NCBI GenBank assembly: GCA_965216725.1
Contig: CBDCGI010000007.1
Span: forward strand, 62,001-126,000
Direction of reading: 5' to 3'
Source: JACZUI01 sp965216725
GTDB lineage: Bacteria > Actinomycetota > Acidimicrobiia > Spongiisociales > ZC4RG35
Length of the DNA stretch: 64,000 nt
The position numbers and the translations under genes are program-made. Below the pieces are notes generated by a model that had not been told where the DNA came from, ran no database searches, and saw only the letters and a program-made list of their open reading frames with translations. The first letter of the stretch is position 1, and each line of letters begins with the position of its first letter. Below, in pieces: positions 59,091-64,000 of this stretch.

Positions 59091-60676
59091 GCAACAAGTA
59101 CGACGCCATCGTGATCGGAGCCGGTCACAATGGCCTGGTCAACGGCGCCTACCTGGCCAAGGCAGGCCTGAACACGCTCATCCTCGAACGCCGGCATCTC
59201 GTCGGAGGCGCCGCCATCACCGAAGAGCTCCACCCCGGATTCCAGTTCACGACGTTCTCATATGCCTTGAGCTTGCTCCGCCCCGAGATCATCCACGAGC
59301 TCGATCTGCCCCGCCACGGCTTCATGCCGATCGCGATGCCTTCGACCTTTGCCCCGACCGGGGACGGCGGCTACCTCCACCTCACAAAAGACCCGGGCTC
59401 CAACCATCACGAGATTGCCAGGCATTCGGCCCACGACGCCGACGCGTACGAGGCCTACGACCACATGATGACCCAGGTCGTGCATGCCATCCGTCCCCTG
59501 ATGGACTCGATACCACCGGACGTCACGTCCAAAGACCCCGAAGAGAGGGCGAGGTTGGCGGCAATCGGTTCCTACCTCTCCGATCTTCCCCCCTCGGTCC
59601 TGCACAATCTGGTCCGACTCCTAACGGGAAGCGCTGCCGACGTGCTCGAGGACTACTTCGAGAGCGACATCATGCAGGGCTGGCTGGCCTCCTCGGGCAT
59701 CATCGGATCCAAGGTGGGGCCCAGATCCCAGGGATCAGGCCTGGTCTTGCTTTATCACTCGTTCGGTGAGCACGACGGCGCCTATGGAACCTGGGCCTTC
59801 CACAAAGGTGGCAACGGCGGATTCACCCAGGTCTTGGCTCGTGCCGCCGAGTCTTTGGGAGCGGAAATCCGGCTCGATTCGCCTGTGGAGCGAGTCGTAA
59901 GCCGAAACGGAAAGGCACTGGGCCTGGTGCTGGACGACGGGACCGAATTCGAGGCTGGGATCGTCGTGAGCGCCCTCGACCCGAGAAGGACGTTCATGGA
60001 GCTGGTCGACCCCAGAGAGCTGCCCACCGAGCTCGTGGACAACCTGAGGCGGTACAAGTTCGATGGCACCTCGGCGAAAGTCAATTTCGCTCTCGACGCC
60101 AACCCGACCTTCCCCGGGCTGGAAGGATCCGATCATCTGAGGGGTTTCATCAACATCGCGCCTTCTCTGGACTATCTGGAGAGGGCTTTCGACGACGCCA
60201 AGTACGGGTGGTACTCGAAAGAGCCTTACATCGACGGCGCAGTGCAGTCGACAGTTGATCCCGACATGGCGCCACCTGGGAAGGCAGTGATGTCCTGCTT
60301 CATCCAATATGCCCCCTACCACCTCCGAGAAAGCGATTGGGACGCCGAACGCGACACTTTCGGCGATGTCGTGCAGTCTGTGCTGGAGTCACATTTCCCA
60401 GGGTTTGGCGACCTGGTGTTGCATCGTGAGGTCGTGACTCCGTTGGACATCGAGCGTGTGACCGGACTCACCGAAGGCAACATCTTCGCCGGGGAGTTCC
60501 TCGCGCCACAGATGTTCTTCTTCCGGCCCGCTCCGGGCTGGAATCAATACCGGACACCGATCGACGGCTACTACCAGTGCGGGTCGGGAACCCATCCTGG
60601 AGGGTGCGTGATGGGGGCTCCCGGAAGGTTTGCTGCGCAGCAGATCCTGGGAGACCTGAGCTCGGTTAAAGGCTGA
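59087..60676 (+). CDS. FAD-dependent oxidoreductase, phytoene-dehydrogenase-like (CrtI/PYROXD2 type)
   Basis: The 529-residue protein starts with the FAD motif DAIVIGAGHNGLVNGAYLAKAGLNTLILERRHLVGGAA (5-43) and ends with GYYQCGSGTHPGGCVMGAPGRFAAQQIL. GTG 59087 overlaps the GcvT-like stop (GTGA). An in-frame ATG at 58772 lies inside that gene. The wording is closer to PYROXD2-like oxidoreductases than to carotenoid desaturases. Its stop overlaps the convergent hydrolase-cyclase gene by 11 bp. Confidence 0.85.
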   Translation: MSNKYDAIVIGAGHNGLVNGAYLAKAGLNTLILERRHLVGGAAITEELHPGFQFTTFSYALSLLRPEIIHELDLPRHGFMPIAMPSTFAPTGDGGYLHLTKDPGSNHHEIARHSAHDADAYEAYDHMMTQVVHAIRPLMDSIPPDVTSKDPEERARLAAIGSYLSDLPPSVLHNLVRLLTGSAADVLEDYFESDIMQGWLASSGIIGSKVGPRSQGSGLVLLYHSFGEHDGAYGTWAFHKGGNGGFTQVLARAAESLGAEIRLDSPVERVVSRNGKALGLVLDDGTEFEAGIVVSALDPRRTFMELVDPRELPTELVDNLRRYKFDGTSAKVNFALDANPTFPGLEGSDHLRGFINIAPSLDYLERAFDDAKYGWYSKEPYIDGAVQSTVDPDMAPPGKAVMSCFIQYAPYHLRESDWDAERDTFGDVVQSVLESHFPGFGDLVLHREVVTPLDIERVTGLTEGNIFAGEFLAPQMFFFRPAPGWNQYRTPIDGYYQCGSGTHPGGCVMGAPGRFAAQQILGDLSSVKG

Positions 60677-62015
60677 CCGCAAACACCTGCCAGTCGTCGG
60701 GCACACCTTTGAGCGTATGAAAGCCGCGATCGACGAACTCCAAACCTGAGCCGACAACGAGATCCTTGACTGTTCTCGACACCAGCACTTCGGAAGGTCC
60801 GGCCAGCGAAGCGATCCGAGCACCTATGTGGAGGGTGATACCCGCATAACCCGACCCCATCACCTCCACCTCTCCGGTGTGGATCCCGGCGGTGATCTCC
60901 AATTCGAGCGGAGCCACATTGTCCGCAATGGCAAACGCGGCTCGGATCGCCCGCCCCGGCCCATCGAACACCGAAAGAAACCCATCACCAGCATTGTCGA
61001 CCTCCGTGCCCCGGAATCTGACGATCTGGTCGCGGACCACACGATTGTGCCGCTCCAGCAAACCCTTCCAGGCGGTGTCTCCCATGGTCACCGCCCGGTC
61101 GGTGGAGCCGACGATGTCCGTGTAGAGAACCGTGGCAAGCACCCGCTCGGGAGCTGCACTCTCCCGGTGCCCGGTCATGAACTCTTCGATCTCATCCACA
61201 AACGGCCCCGGGTCGAGCGACCAGAACACGTGGGCATTTCCGGGAAGTTCGACAAACTTCGCATTGGGAATTCGCTCTGCGATCCACCTCCCCTCCTCTA
61301 CATCCACGTCCTCGTCTTCAGCCCGGTAGAGGCACAGAGTGGGTGCCTGGATCAGGGGGAGAGCAGCCCTGGTGTCCATATGAGTGTTCATCTCGAGGAG
61401 GTGAGCCGCCGCCTTGGGGCTCGCGGACAGACGGAAATAGCGCGCAAGCCAATCGCGGAAGGCAGAGTCGTCAGTGCGCTCACCAAGCATGTATGTCGGT
61501 ATTTGGCCTGGATCGCCGTGGTTTTGCTCCATCCGCGCGATCTCTGCCGCCCGGTCTTCAGGTCGCGGTGCCCAGGGATAGTCTTCGGACCAGACCCTCT
61601 TGGCGTAGGTGCTGGCAAGGATGAGTTTGTCCACCCGGTCGGGATAGGTGGCGGCAAACAACTGGCACATGTTTCCACCCTCGGAATGCCCGAACAGTGT
61701 CGCCTTTTCCACACCGACCTCGTCCATCACGGCACGGACATCGTCCATCCGTTCCTCCAACCCGGGGAGCTGATCCAACGGGACCCGGTCAGATAGACCC
61801 GTTCCGCGCTTGTCAAAAGTGATGACACGAGAGAAGGTTCCCAATCGGCGGAGAATCGAGGCCAGGACAGGCTCATCCCACATGAGCTCGACATTCGATA
61901 TCCAGCCGGGCACATAGATCAGGTCGGCGGGGCCGCTCCCGAAAACCTGATAGGCGATGCTGACACCGTCACTGTCGCCGTACCTTGTCCTCGGCAATGG
62001 TTCGCTGATGGTCAA
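60666..62015 (-). CDS. Alpha/beta hydrolase fused to a class III cyclase-like domain
   Basis: The 449-residue protein has a hydrolase (1-280; nucleophile Ser111 in GHSEGG, ITFDKRGTGLSDR, late GNAHVFW) and a cyclase-type domain (about 293-449; VLYTDIVGSTDRAVTMGD, DNAGDGFLSVFDGPGRAI, ITAGIHTGEVE). In the second metal region the purine-contacting Lys of EVKxxGDG is replaced by Asp (EVDNAGDG), so nucleotide-cyclase activity is doubtful. TTG start overlaps the upstream LLM stop (TTGA). Confidence 0.87.
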   Translation of the reverse strand: MTISEPLPRTRYGDSDGVSIAYQVFGSGPADLIYVPGWISNVELMWDEPVLASILRRLGTFSRVITFDKRGTGLSDRVPLDQLPGLEERMDDVRAVMDEVGVEKATLFGHSEGGNMCQLFAATYPDRVDKLILASTYAKRVWSEDYPWAPRPEDRAAEIARMEQNHGDPGQIPTYMLGERTDDSAFRDWLARYFRLSASPKAAAHLLEMNTHMDTRAALPLIQAPTLCLYRAEDEDVDVEEGRWIAERIPNAKFVELPGNAHVFWSLDPGPFVDEIEEFMTGHRESAAPERVLATVLYTDIVGSTDRAVTMGDTAWKGLLERHNRVVRDQIVRFRGTEVDNAGDGFLSVFDGPGRAIRAAFAIADNVAPLELEITAGIHTGEVEVMGSGYAGITLHIGARIASLAGPSEVLVSRTVKDLVVGSGLEFVDRGFHTLKGVPDDWQVFAVSL

Positions 62016-63013
62016 CTCAACGCGGGAATGATGGTGTGCCCATACTCCTCGAGAGTCCCGTCCATGTCGTCATGCATCAGGTAGACGCCAAAGTGGTCGA
62101 CACCCATCTCCTTTAGAAGGGAGAGCTTCTCGATATGAGCGTCGGCAGGGCCAACGATGCAGAAACGATCGACGATGTCGTCCGGGACGAAATCCGTTGA
62201 CGGGTTGCCGGCTTTGCCGTGGTGGTCGTAGTCGTAGCCTTCCCTGGCCTTGATGTAGTCGACCAGCACCTGAGGAACCTTCGAAGTGTCATCTCCGTAG
62301 CGAGTGACCATGTCCACCACGTGATTGCCGACCATTCCGCCAAACCAGCGAAGCTGGTCTCGCTGATGCTCCACGTTGTCGCCTACATATGCCGGGGCGA
62401 CCACGCAGATGGTGATGTCATCGGGGTTCCGGCCCGCCTCTGCTGCTGCCTGTCTCACCGCACCCATCGTCCACTCCAGGATTTGGGGATCGGCCAGCTG
62501 AAGGATGTACCCGTCGGCATGTTGACCGGTGGTTGCCAGTGCCCGGGGGCCATATCCCGCCACCCACATGGGTAGGTCCCAACCTTCGTCAACCCATGGT
62601 ATGTCGAGCTCCTTGCCGTTGTACTCAACGGACTCACCCGCCACCAGCTTCTTGATCACCTCCATCGCCTCGACCATGGAGGCGAGCGTTCGCGGCTTCT
62701 TGCCGATGTAGCGGAGAGCCGAGTCGCCGCGCCCAATGCCGCAGATCGTTCGCGGACCGTACATCTCGTTCAGTGTCGCGAACAGAGATGCCAGCACCGT
62801 CCAGTCTCGGGTGCCCGGATTGGTGACCATCGGCCCCACCTTCATCGTGGTGGTCTCGGCAAGGATCCGAGAGAAGATCACAAACGGCTCCTGCCATAAG
62901 ACATGGCTGTCGAATGCCCAGGCGGTGGAAAAACCGAGCTTCTCGGCAACCGTCGCGTAGTTGACGACCCGCTCACCGGGTGGATCGGTCTGCAGAACAA
63001 CTCCAAAGTCCAT
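62012..63013 (-). CDS. LLM-class F420-type oxidoreductase (fourth copy; hydantoinase-cluster sub-family)
   Basis: The 333-residue protein shows GVVLQTDPPGERVVNYATVAEKLGFSTAWAFDSHVLWQEPFVIF, VGPMVTNPGTRDWTVLASLFATLNEMYGPRTICGIGRGDSALRYIG and PMWVAGYGPRALATTGQHADG. I recall this wording from a sub-family that lies near dihydropyrimidinase genes. ATG 63013; a GTG one codon upstream is also possible. Downstream end overlaps the hydrolase-cyclase start. Confidence 0.83.
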   Translation of the reverse strand: MDFGVVLQTDPPGERVVNYATVAEKLGFSTAWAFDSHVLWQEPFVIFSRILAETTTMKVGPMVTNPGTRDWTVLASLFATLNEMYGPRTICGIGRGDSALRYIGKKPRTLASMVEAMEVIKKLVAGESVEYNGKELDIPWVDEGWDLPMWVAGYGPRALATTGQHADGYILQLADPQILEWTMGAVRQAAAEAGRNPDDITICVVAPAYVGDNVEHQRDQLRWFGGMVGNHVVDMVTRYGDDTSKVPQVLVDYIKAREGYDYDHHGKAGNPSTDFVPDDIVDRFCIVGPADAHIEKLSLLKEMGVDHFGVYLMHDDMDGTLEEYGHTIIPALS

Positions 63014-63029
63014 CACAAGAAGTTACCCC

Positions 63030-63064
63030 GCGCTCCTAAGGAGGAGGGCGTCATATGTGGGACT
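63030..63064 (+). repeat. Dispersed 35-bp repeat, copy C
   Basis: Core TCCTAAGGAGGAGGGCGTCA then TATGTGGGACT; 28 of 31 positions match copy B over the core. It overlaps the stop codon of the amidotransferase gene (63051-63053) and fills the 37-bp gap to the next gene on the same strand. Confidence 0.75.
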
Positions 63065-63749
63065 TGTTGCGATCGGAATCGGCAAAGAAGGACGCCAGCC
63101 AGCCGGCGAGCCACTCGGTGTCGGGCTCAGTATCGAGCGATGCGAGGCCCTCGTCCGCCGTTGTTGTGGATATCGGCCCGCCCCTTCGCTCTTCGAGCAG
63201 CACCCGGGTGTACTCGGCCGGCATCTCCGGATGACCTTGAACCCCCAGCATGGAGTCCCCCACACTCATCACGGACACCGGGCAATGCTGGTTCCAGCCG
63301 ATGACCCTCGCACCCGGGGGTAGATCCTCGACCTGATCCTGGTGCATGTTCATCACCCGGAACCCTCCATCAGCTGTCGTCACATCTTTGTTGGCCACAC
63401 CCCAGCCACGGTCCGACTTGACCACCGATCCCCCTAGGGCCTTCGCCAGAAGCTGATGTCCGAAGCAGATGCCGACAAAGGGGACTCCGGCACCGGCAAC
63501 CCTGCGAACAAAGTCCTCGAGATCCCGGACCCACCCCAGGTCGTCGTTGACCGAGTGACGGGAACCGGTGGTCAGCCATCCATCACATTCAGTCGGACTC
63601 GTGGGCAGCTGGCCGTTGATGACGTCGTACTCCACCAACTCGATCTCGGGATGGCCGGCGAAGAAGGTGCGAAAGTGATCGCTGTAGTCGCCCGCAATGC
63701 CGCGATGACGCTCTCGCACGTGGTCGCAGACGAGCAGGCCGATTCTCAT
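63051..63749 (-). CDS. Class I glutamine amidotransferase-like protein
   Basis: The 232-residue protein is a stand-alone GATase domain: nucleophile Cys95 in VGICFGHQLLAKAL, VMNMHQDQV, and the His/Glu pair in GVQGHPEMP. ATG 63749 begins right at the first beta strand. Relatives hydrolyse gamma-glutamyl compounds or serve purine, polyamine or hydantoin pathways; the substrate is unknown. It follows the semialdehyde dehydrogenase gene by 72 bp on the same strand. Confidence 0.83.
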   Translation of the reverse strand: MRIGLLVCDHVRERHRGIAGDYSDHFRTFFAGHPEIELVEYDVINGQLPTSPTECDGWLTTGSRHSVNDDLGWVRDLEDFVRRVAGAGVPFVGICFGHQLLAKALGGSVVKSDRGWGVANKDVTTADGGFRVMNMHQDQVEDLPPGARVIGWNQHCPVSVMSVGDSMLGVQGHPEMPAEYTRVLLEERRGGPISTTTADEGLASLDTEPDTEWLAGWLASFFADSDRNKSHI

Positions 63750-63821
63750 GATCGGCTCATTATCCGCAGGGGTGAGCAGGTCACGTTCAGCGGACCGTTG
63801 TCCCGGTGATTGCGGCCTCAC

Positions 63822-64000
63822 CTACCCGTGGGTGGGGAAGCCGAGATCGACGCCGCGATGGATCGGATCGGCCCAACGCGAGATCACCACCTTCTGCCGG
63901 GAGTAGAAATGGACACCTTCGGGGCCGTAGATGGCGTGGGTGCCGAATATCGAGTCCTTCCAGCCGCCAAAGCTGTAGAACGAAAGCGGCACCGGAATCG
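63822..64000 (-). CDS. mmsA: Methylmalonate/malonate-semialdehyde dehydrogenase, C-terminal part (5' end beyond window)
   Basis: The last 58 codons read PVPLSFYSFGGWKDSIFGTHAIYGPEGVHFYSRQKVVISRW...HG. This SFGGWK...YGxxGVxFY pattern is typical of the C-terminus of CoA-acylating MmsA/IolA dehydrogenases. The gene starts outside the window to the right. With the LLM oxidoreductase and amidotransferase downstream it suggests a pyrimidine/beta-amino-acid or valine breakdown operon. Confidence 0.8.
   Translation of the reverse strand, partial: IPVPLSFYSFGGWKDSIFGTHAIYGPEGVHFYSRQKVVISRWADPIHRGVDLGFPTHG

Overview
The window is high-GC, gene-dense actinobacterial DNA. Four flavin/F420-type luciferase-like oxidoreductases, a DUF222-HNH gene, a DevR/DevS-like two-component pair, SUF iron-sulfur genes with SufU, several class III cyclase domains, Thr/Pro-rich secreted proteins and many GTG/TTG starts all fit Actinomycetota. 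A free-living, respiring Acidimicrobiia-like organism is my best guess from gene content; I cannot prove the class. No rRNA, tRNA, insertion sequence, prophage or CRISPR array was seen.

Layout. 1-4 kb (minus): lpdA, the E2 acyltransferase gene and a fused lipB-lipA reading frame form one unit for 2-oxoacid dehydrogenase function and lipoylation; the fusion runs off the left edge. 4-11.5 kb: a 31-residue membrane peptide coupled to a hydrolase, a three-gene membrane/zinc-ribbon operon, a long acyl-CoA dehydrogenase divergent from a TetR regulator, then a tightly overlapped run of luciferase-like oxidoreductase, prephenate dehydrogenase, second luciferase-like oxidoreductase and YbaK-type deacylase. 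11.5-20.2 kb: two SUF half-clusters (sufC-sufS-sufU on plus; sufD-Rieske-sufC on minus) flank a membrane protein, fumarase and an M42-type peptidase; there are two SufC proteins and no sufB. 20-23.4 kb: a glycoside-hydrolase-like protein, a primary-type sigma factor, and a five-unit 108-bp tandem array packed with hairpins that ends inside the stop codon of an aminotransferase.

23.4-30.2 kb is the most coherent regulatory island. A multicopper oxidase with an extra cupredoxin domain diverges from a CBS-domain gene, a flavin-type PNPOx-fold gene and an SRPBCC-like gene. The shared 165-bp control region holds a DosR-box-like sequence and two further dyads, and a single-GAF DevS-like kinase and DevR-like regulator follow at once. 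This looks like a compact oxygen/redox-responsive regulon carried next to its own regulators.

30-50 kb: tandem two-domain GNAT proteins, a DUF222-HNH protein, secreted proteins, a nuclease, a CAP-domain protein, an ECF sigma/membrane partner pair, a cyclic-nucleotide-binding protein divergent from a zinc-ribbon/cyclase/ATPase/TPR protein, RmuC, a macrodomain protein, QueG, a 58-residue Cys-containing protein, and a CGNR zinc-finger gene behind a clear promoter with a dyad in its spacer. 50-64 kb: an M1-like lipoprotein peptidase, a membrane sulfatase facing a methyltransferase operon with a GYLDPGSGS small protein, OsmC, a second ECF sigma module, a GcvT-like/FAD oxidoreductase pair, and a minus-strand catabolic run (partial semialdehyde dehydrogenase, glutamine amidotransferase, luciferase-like oxidoreductase, hydrolase-cyclase fusion).

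A dispersed 35-bp repeat occurs at three distant sites (11.5, 47.7 and 63.0 kb) and no gene explains it. All functional calls come from reading motifs by eye; no database search was possible.
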